The notes beneath the pieces are model-generated. The model was given only the letters and a program-made list of their open reading frames with translations, was not told the DNA's origin and did not search any database. A stretch of 64,000 nt of DNA, taken from contig CANRDI010000001.1 in the NCBI GenBank assembly GCA_947629335.1, forward strand, positions 248,001 through 312,000, in the 5' to 3' direction. The position numbers were made by a program, and so were the translations under genes. Positions 33,442-42,030 of this stretch are shown here, piece by piece; positions within the stretch are counted from its first letter, which is position 1, and every line of letters begins with the position of its first letter. The stretch is from an uncultured Clostridia bacterium (GTDB taxonomy: Bacteria; Bacillota; Clostridia; Oscillospirales; Ruminococcaceae).

Positions 33442-35130
33442 ATGAGCGATAAAAGATTTATTAAAAATGCGGCATTTTTGTTTATTTCCATGGCAATAAC
33501 AAAGATTGTCGGAGCGCTTTTCAAAATACCTCTCGCAAACCTTCTCGGCGGAACGGGAATGGGCTATTTTTCAACAGCATACGGACTTTATTCGCCGATC
33601 TTTGCGCTAACCGCGGCAGGTATCCCCACGGCTATAATGCGTACAACAGCGCGCTGTGCAGCTTGCGACGATCTTTGCAGAGCGTCGGTTGTCAAGAAAT
33701 ATGCTGTTATTCTGTTTGCTGCGACAGGACTTATCGGTTCATCGCTTATTGTACTTCTTTCAAAGCCTTTTGCAAAGTACATAGCCTGCTCTCCCAACAG
33801 CGTTTTGGCGATAATTTGCATAGCGCCCGCGGTCATGCTTTGCTGTATAGCGAGCGTTTTCAGGGGTTATCACGAGGGACTTGCCGATGTAAAACCCTCT
33901 GCGGCGGCTTCTGTAGCAGAGGCTGTTTCAAGAGCCGTATTTGGTCTTTCACTTTCATATGCAGCCGTTTATTACGCTCAAAACTCGTTTTACAGCGGAA
34001 GAAATGTTTTCGGCGTCGCCTGTTCAACTGTTGAAGAAGCGTACAATGTTTCGCTTCCGTATGCGGCGGCAGGAGCAATCATTGCCGTAAGCATTAGCGA
34101 AGGCTTCGGACTTTTGACGCTTCTGATAATGGAAAAGAAAGACCCAAACAAAATACCTCTGCCGAAAAGATGCTGCTACAGCATAAGAGAGATATGGGGG
34201 TCGCTTTTAAAGGAAACGCTTCCGCTTTCGGCGTCGGCGCTTGTAATGAACTGCGTTTCATTTGTTGACCTGCTCACTGTCACCCGCACTATCTCCTACT
34301 CTGCCGAGCAAAACAGCGCGTTTTATTCCGAGCATTTCAGGACAATTTTAGAAGAATGCGGGGGAATCTCCGGTCTTGCAAACTTTATGTACGGAAGCTA
34401 TACGGGAATAGCGATGTCGCTTTTTATGCTTATCCCGTCATTCGCAGGAATGGCAGGAACAGCCGCCGCACCTGAGATCGCAGCGGCATGGGAGAAAAAA
34501 GACTCTGAACTCATCTCGCAGAAGATCTCGTTACAGCTTAAAACAAGCACGCTCATAGCCTGCCCTGCTTGTTTCGGAGCGGCGGCACTTGCCGAGCCTG
34601 TATTGAATTTGCTGTACAAATCGCGCGCGGCGGAAGTTTCGGTATGCTCGAATGCATTCATTATCCTCTGTCTTGGCGGTATATTTATGGTTATTTCATC
34701 AGCGCTTTTCGGCATATTCCAGTCTATAGGAAAACCATATATACCTTTGATACTTATGATAATATCTGTTCTTCTGAAACTTGTTCTAAATCCGATACTT
34801 ATAGCAGTGCCGCAGCTCAATATTTCCGGCGCAGCTCTTTCAAGCATTATCGGCTATTCATTTACGTCATTTGTCGGACTTTTACTGTTAAAACGAAATT
34901 TTCCGCAGATAACGGGAGTGCTGAAAGCTATCGTTCCGAATTTTTTGAACGGTATCTTTTGCGGAATTACTGCAAAAACTGTGTATAACATTGTTGAAAA
35001 CTCTCTAAATGAAGTCTTTTGTATTGGAATTTCAGTGTTTTCAGGCATTATTGTTTGTGCAATATTGACGATTTTTAATGCTGCATTTTGTAAAAACGCC
35101 ATAATTAACAAAAAAATTGAAAAAAATTGA
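33442..35130 (+). CDS. spoVB: SpoVB/MurJ-like MOP-superfamily flippase
   Basis: A 562-residue polytopic membrane protein with about 14 helices, typical of the polysaccharide biosynthesis/MATE-like exporter family. The start RFIKNAAFLFISMAITKIVGALFKIPLANLLGGTGMGYF is the SpoVB/MurJ signature. It would move lipid-linked peptidoglycan precursor across the membrane, for the spore cortex in the SpoVB group. Placement ahead of mazG, rqcP, yabP and yabQ matches B. subtilis yabM (spoVB). The start has AGGTCAGGA upstream. A vegetative MurJ role cannot be excluded. Confidence 0.85.
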   Translation: MSDKRFIKNAAFLFISMAITKIVGALFKIPLANLLGGTGMGYFSTAYGLYSPIFALTAAGIPTAIMRTTARCAACDDLCRASVVKKYAVILFAATGLIGSSLIVLLSKPFAKYIACSPNSVLAIICIAPAVMLCCIASVFRGYHEGLADVKPSAAASVAEAVSRAVFGLSLSYAAVYYAQNSFYSGRNVFGVACSTVEEAYNVSLPYAAAGAIIAVSISEGFGLLTLLIMEKKDPNKIPLPKRCCYSIREIWGSLLKETLPLSASALVMNCVSFVDLLTVTRTISYSAEQNSAFYSEHFRTILEECGGISGLANFMYGSYTGIAMSLFMLIPSFAGMAGTAAAPEIAAAWEKKDSELISQKISLQLKTSTLIACPACFGAAALAEPVLNLLYKSRAAEVSVCSNAFIILCLGGIFMVISSALFGIFQSIGKPYIPLILMIISVLLKLVLNPILIAVPQLNISGAALSSIIGYSFTSFVGLLLLKRNFPQITGVLKAIVPNFLNGIFCGITAKTVYNIVENSLNEVFCIGISVFSGIIVCAILTIFNAAFCKNAIINKKIEKN

Positions 35131-35139
35131 AAAAAGCCC

Positions 35140-35168
35140 TTGAAAAAAAGAACAAAATAGGGTATTAT
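35140..35168 (+). promoter_or_regulatory. Sigma-A promoter of mazG
   Basis: TTGAAA (35140-35145), a 17-nt spacer and TATTAT (35163-35168). It supports the start at 35202 and not the frame start at 35127. Confidence 0.72.
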
Positions 35169-35201
35169 AAGAAAGTAATCTTTTCTTTGGGAGCGTTGGA
35201 A

Positions 35202-36014
35202 ATGGAATTTGTATTTAAGGATAGTTACGACATTTCCGACCTTATCGATATCGTACAGATACTGCGCGGTGAAAACGGCTGTCCTTGGGATAAAGTACAG
35301 ACGCATGAAAGTATCCGTTCGGATCTTATTGAAGAAACTTACGAGGTCTGCGAGGGTATCGATAAGGACAGTCCCGAAATGCTGAAAGAAGAACTTGGCG
35401 ACCTGCTTTTGCAGATAGTCTTTCATTCTCAGATCGAAAGAGAAAAAGGTAATTTTGTTTTCAGCGATGTTTGCAACGATATTTGCAAAAAGCTTATAGA
35501 GCGTCACCCCCATGTTTTCGGTGAAGTAAAGGTAAAAAATGAGGACGAGGTTTTAAAAAACTGGGACGCAATAAAAAAGAAAACAAAAAAACAGGAAAAT
35601 TACTCGGATACTCTCGAAAGTATCCCGAACACATTCCCTGCTTTGATCAAAGGCGATAAGATCTGTAGGAGAGCTTCGCGGGCAGGTATTTGCGAAAACA
35701 GCGCCGCAGACGCGCTTAAAAATCTTTCAGACGAGATAGGCAGATTTGCAGAAGAGGTCAGTTCGCCCGGCGTGGAGAACGAGCGGTGTCAAAGCAGAAT
35801 GGGAGATATCCTGCTGAAGATATGCGAAGCGGACAGGCTTATGAAAGTTGACAGTGAAAAGGCTCTTACTTATGCTTCACAAAGATTTACTGATGAATTC
35901 AAAAAAGCCGAAGAGGAGATTACTTCGGGCGGGAAAAAGTTCGATGAACTTTCACAGGACGAGCTTCGCTCGATAAAAGACAGGATCTTTAGCGGATCGA
36001 CCGCTATTAGATAG
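35202..36014 (+). CDS. mazG: Nucleoside triphosphate pyrophosphohydrolase MazG
   Basis: A 270-residue two-domain MazG. The first domain has LRGENGCPWDKVQTHESIRSDLIEETYEV and the metal-binding EELGDLLLQIVFH; the second has EEVSSPGVENERCQSRMGDILLKI, which is degenerate, as is usual. It hydrolyses NTPs to NMP and pyrophosphate and may clear modified nucleotides. It follows the flippase gene with its own promoter, as yabN does in B. subtilis. GGGAG precedes the ATG at 35202. Confidence 0.93.
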   Translation: MEFVFKDSYDISDLIDIVQILRGENGCPWDKVQTHESIRSDLIEETYEVCEGIDKDSPEMLKEELGDLLLQIVFHSQIEREKGNFVFSDVCNDICKKLIERHPHVFGEVKVKNEDEVLKNWDAIKKKTKKQENYSDTLESIPNTFPALIKGDKICRRASRAGICENSAADALKNLSDEIGRFAEEVSSPGVENERCQSRMGDILLKICEADRLMKVDSEKALTYASQRFTDEFKKAEEEITSGGKKFDELSQDELRSIKDRIFSGSTAIR

Positions 36015-36035
36015 AATTTTTTGGAGGTTTTACAA

Positions 36036-36338
36036 ATGACAAAAGCAGAATTAGTTACAGAAGTAGCAGCTAAGTCCGGTCTTACCAAGAAAGACTCTGA
36101 GAAGGCAGTTGCAGCAGTTATCGAGGCTGTATCCGAGACACTTGCTAAGGGCGAGTCGATCCAGCTGGTTGGATTTGGAACATTTGAGGTACGCGAGCGT
36201 GCTTCAAGAACGGGTATCAATCCTCGTACAAAGGAAAAGATCAATATACCCGCTACAAAGGTTCCCGCTTTCAAGGCAGGACGCGCTCTCAAGGACGCAG
36301 TAAACGTTCCTGTTGCGACAAAGAAGAAGAAAAAATAA
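36036..36338 (+). CDS. hup: HU family DNA-binding protein
   Basis: A 100-residue HU protein (MTKAELVTEVAAKSGLTKKD, then the GFGTFEVRERASRTGINPRT arm with the DNA-bending Pro, PAFKAGRALKDAVN) plus a basic KKKKK tail. GGAGG lies 8 nt before the ATG at 36036; a TTG at 36021 is inside that site. The codon use (AAG, GTT, CGT preferred) differs from its neighbours and suggests high expression. It sits inside the yabN-yabO region, where B. subtilis has no hup. Confidence 0.95.
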   Translation: MTKAELVTEVAAKSGLTKKDSEKAVAAVIEAVSETLAKGESIQLVGFGTFEVRERASRTGINPRTKEKINIPATKVPAFKAGRALKDAVNVPVATKKKKK

Positions 36339-36354
36339 TTTCGGGTAAGGTTAC

Positions 36355-36385
36355 AAAAAGCGGCGGGTGTTACTTGCCGCTTTTT
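36355..36385 (+). terminator. Terminator after hup
   Basis: A 10-bp perfect AAAAAGCGGC/GCCGCTTTTT hairpin that can end transcription on either strand. Confidence 0.92.
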
Positions 36386-36410
36386 AATATGCTGAAATAA
36401 GGAAATTAAG

Positions 36411-36647
36411 ATGAGATTAGATAAGTTTTTAAAGGTTTCAAGGCTAATAAAACGAAGAACTGTAGCGAACGAAGCCTGCGACGCGGAAAAAATCCTTGTA
36501 AACGGGAGAGTTCAGAGAGCTTCTTATGAAGTTAAGGCGGCGGATATTATCGAAATAAATATCGGAAAGCCTTTAAAGGTGCGCGTTAAGGATATTAAGG
36601 AATTTACGAAAAAAGAAGACGCATCGGAGTTATATGAGGTAATTTAG
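36411..36647 (+). CDS. rqcP: S4 domain RNA-binding protein RqcP (YabO)
   Basis: A 78-residue S4 domain protein (MRLDKFLKVSRLIKRRTVANEACDAEKILVNGRVQRASYEVKAADII). RqcP works with RqcH in ribosome-associated quality control, helping add Ala tails to stalled nascent chains. The order rqcP-yabP-yabQ-divIC matches B. subtilis. It starts 26 nt after the hup terminator, with AAGGAAATTAAG upstream. Confidence 0.93.
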   Translation: MRLDKFLKVSRLIKRRTVANEACDAEKILVNGRVQRASYEVKAADIIEINIGKPLKVRVKDIKEFTKKEDASELYEVI

Positions 36648-36666
36648 AATTATGATTTAAGTTCAA

Positions 36667-36704
36667 ATACCCTGTTTGCGGCAAAGTCAACGCAGACGGG
36701 GTAT
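36667..36704 (+). terminator. Probable terminator after rqcP
   Basis: A 14-bp stem ATACCCTGTTTGCG/CGCAGACGGGGTAT with two G-U pairs and a 10-nt loop. Only a short T-tract follows. The rest of the 36648-36819 gap shows TATAAT at 36768-36773 with no good -35. Confidence 0.6.
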
Positions 36705-36819
36705 CTGTTTAATGCATACAGCTTGTATAAAAAACTGAATAACGAGCTTTATAGACAGCCTGTAAGGTATAATCTTCTCCCCTGCCGAATATAAATAGGT
36801 TATCAGCGGGGGTGATTTT

Positions 36820-37077
36820 ATGCAGGAATATCACAATGTCATTATGGAAAACAGAAACTCGCTCAAAATTTCAGGAGTAAACGATATTGACAAATTCAGC
36901 GAAAATACAATAGTTTTGTCAACAATTATGGGTGAACTGGTTATAAAAGGCGAGGATCTTCACGTTTCGTCGCTCGACGCTCAGACAGGAGATTTTCTGA
37001 TGACAGGGACTGTAAACAGCCTCAGCTACAGCAGAAACAGCGTTATGGACGGACCGTTCAGAAAAATTTTCAGATGA
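36820..37077 (+). CDS. yabP: Sporulation protein YabP
   Basis: An 85-residue YabP: HNVIMENRNSLKISGVNDIDKFSENTIVLSTIMGELVIKGEDLHV, then a second beta-strand pair with LMTGTVNSLSYS. A coat/cortex-related YabP domain protein; the molecular role is unclear. GGGGGTG precedes the ATG. It is followed directly by yabQ. Confidence 0.93.
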   Translation: MQEYHNVIMENRNSLKISGVNDIDKFSENTIVLSTIMGELVIKGEDLHVSSLDAQTGDFLMTGTVNSLSYSRNSVMDGPFRKIFR

Positions 37078-37090
37078 TAAGGTGAGGATA

Positions 37091-37630
37091 ATGAATGTAA
37101 GTATTTTTGACTGTCTTATGATCGCATTTTTGGCAGGCTTTTTATTCGGGATCGTTTATGAGATACTGAGAGTTATACGCCTGATACTTCAGTTTAAAAC
37201 AGTTGTTTTTGTCTGCGATATTCTGTTTTTTATCGCTTCGGCTTTTGCGGTCATAAGTCTTTCGGAAAATCTCGGAAATTATGTAAGGATATATACAGTT
37301 CTGGGCTTTGGCGCAGGCGTTTTCGCTTATATCACTACTATCGGCAGAGTTCTGAATTTATTTGAAAGCGCTATGGCTGTCGTATGGAGAAAAACGCTCG
37401 GTCGATTATTTATGAAAATTAAAGTTTTTTGTTGTAATTTGGTGGGTAAAATTGCACATAAAGTTAAGGCAGTATTTGTTAAAATATCCGAAAATGTGCT
37501 TGAATATAATAAAAATCACTTTAAAGACTTGAATTCACATAAGAAGATAGTGTATAATAAAAATAAGTCAGATATAATTGGGGATGAAAATAAAAATGTC
37601 ATTAAGGCTGTCGTCAAACGAAGCCCGTAA
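37091..37630 (+). CDS. yabQ: Spore cortex biosynthesis protein YabQ
   Basis: A 179-residue protein with about four membrane helices (DCLMIAFLAGFLFGIVYEILRVIRL, then VVFVCDILFFIASAFAVISL, then the YTVLGFGAGVFAYI stretch) and a basic cytoplasmic tail. YabQ is needed for cortex formation in Bacillus. The ATG at 37091 has AAGGTGAGG upstream; the GTG at 37082 is inside that site. Its end overlaps the divIC start. Confidence 0.92.
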   Translation: MNVSIFDCLMIAFLAGFLFGIVYEILRVIRLILQFKTVVFVCDILFFIASAFAVISLSENLGNYVRIYTVLGFGAGVFAYITTIGRVLNLFESAMAVVWRKTLGRLFMKIKVFCCNLVGKIAHKVKAVFVKISENVLEYNKNHFKDLNSHKKIVYNKNKSDIIGDENKNVIKAVVKRSP

Positions 37631-37922
37631 AAATGTTAAACATCATAGTATTGTTAATATTTTATCGGGCGCTGCGATTTTGATAGCTGTTGTGTTTGTT
37701 GTTTATACAATTATTTCAAACAGCATTAAAATGAAAGAAAAAACCGAAGAATATAACGCTCTTGTCGATCAGACTGCTCAGATCAAAGAAAAGAATGCTC
37801 AGATCGACGCTTATCTCAACGGAAGCGGGAATTTTGACGAATATATCGAAAACATAGCTCGTGATAAATTCGACTATGCAAATCCTGACGAGAAGATATA
37901 TATTGTCGTTCCGGGAAACTGA
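37596..37922 (+). CDS. divIC: Septum formation initiator DivIC/FtsB-like
   Basis: A 108-residue bitopic protein: cytoplasmic start, one helix (about 24-44, NILSGAAILIAVVFVVYTIIS), then a coiled coil (EKTEEYNALVDQTAQIKEKNAQIDAYL) and the FDEYIENIARDKFDYANPDEKIYIV end typical of DivIC/FtsB. It acts in the divisome with FtsL and DivIB. The ATG at 37596 is favoured by GGGG about 9 nt upstream; 37584 is an alternative. It overlaps yabQ by 35 nt. Confidence 0.9.
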   Translation: MSLRLSSNEARKNVKHHSIVNILSGAAILIAVVFVVYTIISNSIKMKEKTEEYNALVDQTAQIKEKNAQIDAYLNGSGNFDEYIENIARDKFDYANPDEKIYIVVPGN

Positions 37923-37979
37923 TGATGGATTAAAACAGCATATCAAAGGGCTGTTCAATTTTATAAAAGTCAAATATCT

Positions 37980-38129
37980 GACTGTTGAGAAACTCTCAAT
38001 GTACATTATCCGCCTAATGTGCGGAAAACGCGGCTTGTAGGTCAGCTCTTGCGGCTTACGAAAGTGTCGGCAATGCAGATGAGGGTCATTTAACAGTCTG
38101 AAACAGCCTCTAAAGGCTGTTTTTGTTTT
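37980..38129 (+). ncRNA. Candidate structured RNA (unassigned) ending in terminator, before cls
   Basis: GACTGTT (37980-37986) pairs with AACAGTC (38092-38098), closing a domain of about 120 nt. Inside are an 8-bp hairpin GTACATTA/TAATGTGC (38001-38022) and a stem TTGC/GCAA (38049-38073) with flanking CTC/GAG. The AACAGCC/GGCTGTT hairpin with a T-tract (38102-38129) follows directly. GGCTGTT could also pair with AACAGTC, giving alternative structures like an attenuator. A small AACAGC/GCTGTT hairpin sits upstream at 37934-37955. I find no promoter of its own and no match to a riboswitch or ribozyme motif I know. Confidence 0.55.
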
Positions 38130-38144
38130 AAAAGAAGGATATGT

Positions 38145-39683
38145 ATGAATTTTTTTACAAAACTATTAAAGAAAATATTTACCAGAGCATTTGTGTGTGT
38201 TTTGGGCATTTTACTTCAGGTGTTATATCTGATGTCGCTTTTCTGGGAGATCGGAACGCTTTACAGCTATTCCTTCCTTTTCTTTCAGGGAGTAGGAGTA
38301 GTCATTTCGTTTTTTATTGTAAACTCTGACCTTAATCCGAGCTACAAGATCGCATGGATCATGACGATACTTACATTTCCGATATTCGGAGTGATGTTTT
38401 TTATTTTCTTCGGAAACAGCCGTTCGGGCGAAAGACTTCGTAAAAGAATGAATTATTACGCAAAAGCAGAACGCAAAATACTTCCGCAGAATGATGAAGC
38501 AGCCGATAAGCTCTCGGAACTGAATGAGCCTGCAAGAAAACAGGCGGATTATCTTTTCAGATTTGGCGGTTATCCGGTATATGAATCGTCTGATACAACT
38601 TATTTCCCTACGGGCGAAGATAAGTTTAAGGCAATGCTTGAAGAACTTGAAAAAGCAAAGCGGTTTATTTTCCTTGAATATTTTATTATAGACGAGGGAG
38701 TAATGTGGGACTCAATTCTTGATATTCTCGTCAGAAAAGCCGCCGAGGGCGTTGATGTAAGAGTTGTTTATGATGATGTGGGGTGTCTGCTGACGCTTCC
38801 TTACAAATATGACCGCGAGCTTGAAAAGAAGGGTCTTAAATGCCGTGTATTCAACAAATTCAGACCTATCTTGTCGGCAAAGATGAATAACCGTGACCAC
38901 CGAAAGATACTTGTTATTGACGGAAACACTGCGTTTACGGGCGGTGTAAACCTTGCGGACGAATACATCAACCGTTATGAAAAACACGGTCACTGGAAAG
39001 ATTCTGCTATCATGATAAAAGGACAGGCAGTTAAGAGCTTTACCATGATGTTTTTGACAATGTGGAACTTTCTTTCGGGAACAGAGGACGAAGATTTCCA
39101 GAAGTTTTATCCACAGCAGACTTTTAACCGCGAAAACGGCTTTATTATCCCCTTTACGGATAGCCCTCTCGACAATGAACCCGTAGGCGAAAATGTATAC
39201 ATGAATATAGTTACCTCTGCGAAAAAATATCTGTACATTACTACGCCTTATCTCATTATCGACAACGAAATGCAGAGCGCGCTTATTCTCGCGGCAAAGA
39301 GCGGAGTAGATGTAAGGATAATTACGCCGCACGTTCCGGATAAATGGTATGTTCACTGCGTCACAAGGTCGTTTTACAAAAACCTTACGAAATACGGCGT
39401 GAGAGTTTATGAGTATACGCCGGGTTTTATCCACGCGAAAAATTTTGTAAGCGACGACAAATTCGCTGTCGTAGGAACTATAAACCTCGATTTCAGAAGC
39501 CTTTATCTGCATTTCGAGTGCGCGGCATGGATGTATAAGACTTCGTGTATTCCCGACATTAAAGCGGACTACCTCAATACGCTGAAAGAATGTGAAGAAA
39601 TTACATTTGAAATGTGTCAGAAAGAAAATTTCTTCGTACGAATAGGCAGAATGTTTTTAAGGCTTTTAGCGCCGATGATGTAA
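38145..39683 (+). CDS. cls: Cardiolipin synthase
   Basis: A 512-residue phospholipase-D family enzyme. There are two N-terminal membrane segments (LLQVLYLMSLFWEI and VVISFFIVNS onward), then two HKD motifs: MNNRDHRKILVIDGNTAFTGGVNLADEY and HAKNFVSDDKFAVVGTINLDFRS, near residues 250 and 430. It joins two phosphatidylglycerol molecules to make cardiolipin. The gene follows the structured RNA and its terminator by 15 nt and lies in the divIC to S1-protein gap, where B. subtilis has none. AAGGAT precedes the ATG. Confidence 0.93.
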   Translation: MNFFTKLLKKIFTRAFVCVLGILLQVLYLMSLFWEIGTLYSYSFLFFQGVGVVISFFIVNSDLNPSYKIAWIMTILTFPIFGVMFFIFFGNSRSGERLRKRMNYYAKAERKILPQNDEAADKLSELNEPARKQADYLFRFGGYPVYESSDTTYFPTGEDKFKAMLEELEKAKRFIFLEYFIIDEGVMWDSILDILVRKAAEGVDVRVVYDDVGCLLTLPYKYDRELEKKGLKCRVFNKFRPILSAKMNNRDHRKILVIDGNTAFTGGVNLADEYINRYEKHGHWKDSAIMIKGQAVKSFTMMFLTMWNFLSGTEDEDFQKFYPQQTFNRENGFIIPFTDSPLDNEPVGENVYMNIVTSAKKYLYITTPYLIIDNEMQSALILAAKSGVDVRIITPHVPDKWYVHCVTRSFYKNLTKYGVRVYEYTPGFIHAKNFVSDDKFAVVGTINLDFRSLYLHFECAAWMYKTSCIPDIKADYLNTLKECEEITFEMCQKENFFVRIGRMFLRLLAPMM

Positions 39684-39725
39684 GACAAGAAAATTTCAGC
39701 CATATTTCCATGCGAAAAAAATTTG

Positions 39726-39754
39726 CCGCCGTTCTGTGTTGAACGGCGGTTTTT
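39726..39754 (+). terminator. Terminator after cls
   Basis: A 9-bp CCGCCGTTC/GAACGGCGG hairpin with TTTTT after it. Confidence 0.93.
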
Positions 39755-39817
39755 GTAATAAATCCCTCGTCAAAATCATACAAATGAATATCTGAATTTA
39801 TTTGACGGAGGTAAAAA

Positions 39818-40750
39818 ATGAACGAGTATATGCCGGAGGGCTTTCTTTTAAACACACCTGAAAATATCGCAAAACTTTCATCAAAGGACTCGATATTTAA
39901 CTGTATAAAGACAGGGGAAATTCTCGAAGCGCCCTGTATGATATGCGACAGCAGGCATAATCTTATAGTTGATTTGGGGGAAATTCGCGGAATAATACCC
40001 AGAGAAGAAGGCGCGCTCGGAATAACAGAAGGCTATACAAAAGATATAGCGCTTATTTCAAGGGTAAACAAACCTGTTTGCTTTATTGTCAAAAGCTTTA
40101 CACAGGACGAGTTCGGAAAAGACTGCGCTGTGCTTTCAAGAAGAGAAGCACAGGAGCGCTGTCGGAATGAATTTGTACAAAAACTTTCGGCGGGTGATGT
40201 TATTTCAGCAAGGGTCACTCATCTTGAGCAGTTCGGCTGTTTTGTTGATATTGGGTGTGGAATACCGTCGCTTATACCAATAGATCTGATTTCGGTTTCA
40301 AGGATATCTCATCCTTCGGACAGATTTTCGGTAGGAATGGACATAAAGGCAGTTGTAAAGGCGCTCGAAGGCGACAGGATATTCCTTTCGCACAAAGAAC
40401 TTCTCGGAACGTGGCTTCAAAATGCACAGCTTTTTGAAAACGGCGAAACAGTTACAGGCATTGCACGGTCAATTGAAGAATACGGAGTTTTTGTGGAGCT
40501 TACTCCTAATTTAGCAGGACTTGCCGAGCCGAGAGCGGACATAACTGTAAACCAGCACGTCAGCGTTTACATAAAAGCAATAATTCCCGAAAAGATGAAA
40601 GTAAAACTCATAATAGTAAACTCCGGAGACTACAGCATAACGCACGAAGCGAAAATCAACTACTTTATAAATTCGGGACATATCGACAAGTGGGTATATT
40701 CGACCGAAAACTGCCAAAAGATTATCGAAACCGATTTTACAGTTTTATAA
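39818..40750 (+). CDS. S1-domain RNA-binding protein (YabR-position)
   Basis: A 310-residue protein with about three S1-type RNA-binding domains: residues 35-110 (DLGEIRGIIPREEG), 120-195 (VTHLEQFGCFVDIGCGIPSLIP) and 205-260 (SIEEYGVFVELTPNLAG). A cytoplasmic RNA-binding protein like short ribosomal-S1 homologues of Clostridia. It sits after divIC and cls, in the place of yabR, although YabR is smaller. GGAGGT precedes the ATG. Its precise role is not known. Confidence 0.88.
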   Translation: MNEYMPEGFLLNTPENIAKLSSKDSIFNCIKTGEILEAPCMICDSRHNLIVDLGEIRGIIPREEGALGITEGYTKDIALISRVNKPVCFIVKSFTQDEFGKDCAVLSRREAQERCRNEFVQKLSAGDVISARVTHLEQFGCFVDIGCGIPSLIPIDLISVSRISHPSDRFSVGMDIKAVVKALEGDRIFLSHKELLGTWLQNAQLFENGETVTGIARSIEEYGVFVELTPNLAGLAEPRADITVNQHVSVYIKAIIPEKMKVKLIIVNSGDYSITHEAKINYFINSGHIDKWVYSTENCQKIIETDFTVL

Positions 40751-40753
40751 TTC

Positions 40754-40779
40754 AGACCCTCCGAAAAATCGGAGGGTCT
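40754..40779. terminator. Bidirectional terminator between S1-protein gene and rarA
   Basis: An 11-bp perfect AGACCCTCCGA/TCGGAGGGTCT hairpin between convergent genes. Confidence 0.85.
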
Positions 40780-40784
40780 ATTCA

Positions 40785-42026
40785 TTATTTGATTTTCTTC
40801 CAGTATTCCTCGACATTCTTTTCCCTGCTGTTATCTCCGTAATGATAATAGACCTTGTTTTTAAGATTATCAGGGAGGTATTGCTGTTTGACATAATGGT
40901 TCGGAAAATCGTGAGGATAAAGATAATTTTGCCCGCGTATCTCGGCGTCCTCGCCGTCGCAATGCTTGTTCTGCAAGTGACGCGGAAAATCGCCCGTAAC
41001 GCCGTTTTGTACATCTGCGAGCGCCTCGTTTATCGCCATATATCCGCTGTTCGATTTTGGAAGCGTTGCAAGCAGTATCACTGCATCTCCGAGCGGTATT
41101 CTGGCTTCGGGAAGTCCAAGCTGCATAGCGCTGTCCACACAAGCTTTTACAATAGGTATCGCCTGCGGATAAGCAAGCCCCACGTCCTCTGCGGCAATAA
41201 CAAGCAGTCTTCTCGAAAGCGAAATAATATCCCCCGCGTCAATAAGCCGCGCAGCATAATGTATCGCGGCATTCTCGTCCGAACCGCGTATCGACTTCTG
41301 GAGCGCCGATAAAAGGTCATAGTGCTGGTCGCCGTCTCGGTCGTAACGCATATTGCTGCGCTGAGTAAGTTCTTTCGCAAGCGCAAGGTCTACCCTGCCG
41401 TCTATTGCCGACAGAGCGCACAATTCCACAGTATTCAGGCATTTTCTTACATCTCCGCCTACTCCGTGACAGATGTAATTTACTGCTTCATCGGACACGT
41501 CATATTTTATACCGTTTTCCTTTGACACTTCAGCAAAGCCGCGTCTTATTGCCTTTTCAAGTTCCTCAGGCTCTACGGGCTTGAACTCGAACACCGTACA
41601 GCGTGACAAAATAGCGTTATAGACATAAAAATACGGGTTTTCGGTCGTTGACGCTATAAGCGTTATCGAGCCGTTTTCGATATATTCAAGCAGGCTTTGC
41701 TGTTGTTTCTTATTCAGGTACTGTATTTCGTCAAGATAAAGCAGGATACCGCTGCTTCCGAGAAACGTGTCTATTTCCCCGACAATCTCTTTTATATCAG
41801 CGGTAGAAGCCGAAGTTCCATTCAGCTTATGAAGCCGCATATTCGCCGAATTTGCGATTATGCGCGCAATAGTAGTCTTTCCTACACCCGAAGGTCCGTA
41901 AAATATCATATTCGGAATTTTTCCCGAATTGATTATTTTCAAAAGCGGTTTGTTTTCGCCGATAAGGTGCGGCTGTCCGACAACATCGGCGAGAGTTTCG
42001 GGACGGATCTTATCTGCAAGCGGCAT
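40785..42026 (-). CDS. rarA: Replication-associated recombination ATPase RarA (MgsA)
   Basis: A 413-residue AAA+ ATPase with MPLADKIRPETLADVVGQPHLIGE, Walker A FYGPSGVGKTT, Walker B LYLDEIQYLNKKQQ, sensor STTENPYFYVYNAILSRC and the C-terminal MgsA domain (AEDVGLAYPQAIPIVKAC, PKSNSGYMAINEAL). It acts at blocked replication forks. The ATG at 42026 is set by the prs stop just before it and by the family start; a TTG at 42050 lies inside prs. Confidence 0.93.
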   Translation of the reverse strand: MPLADKIRPETLADVVGQPHLIGENKPLLKIINSGKIPNMIFYGPSGVGKTTIARIIANSANMRLHKLNGTSASTADIKEIVGEIDTFLGSSGILLYLDEIQYLNKKQQQSLLEYIENGSITLIASTTENPYFYVYNAILSRCTVFEFKPVEPEELEKAIRRGFAEVSKENGIKYDVSDEAVNYICHGVGGDVRKCLNTVELCALSAIDGRVDLALAKELTQRSNMRYDRDGDQHYDLLSALQKSIRGSDENAAIHYAARLIDAGDIISLSRRLLVIAAEDVGLAYPQAIPIVKACVDSAMQLGLPEARIPLGDAVILLATLPKSNSGYMAINEALADVQNGVTGDFPRHLQNKHCDGEDAEIRGQNYLYPHDFPNHYVKQQYLPDNLKNKVYYHYGDNSREKNVEEYWKKIK

Positions 42027-42030
42027 TTTT

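Noticed and set aside
35127..35201. 25-codon N-terminal extension of MazG overlapping the flippase end
   Set aside because: The mazG promoter at 35140-35168 starts transcription downstream of that start, and the residues are not family-like.
37980..38129. Known riboswitch, hammerhead ribozyme, SRP RNA or 6S RNA
   Set aside because: The motifs I checked by eye (c-di-GMP, SAM, TPP, glycine, THF and ydaO cores; CUGAUGA and GAAA of hammerhead; SRP tetraloop region) are absent.
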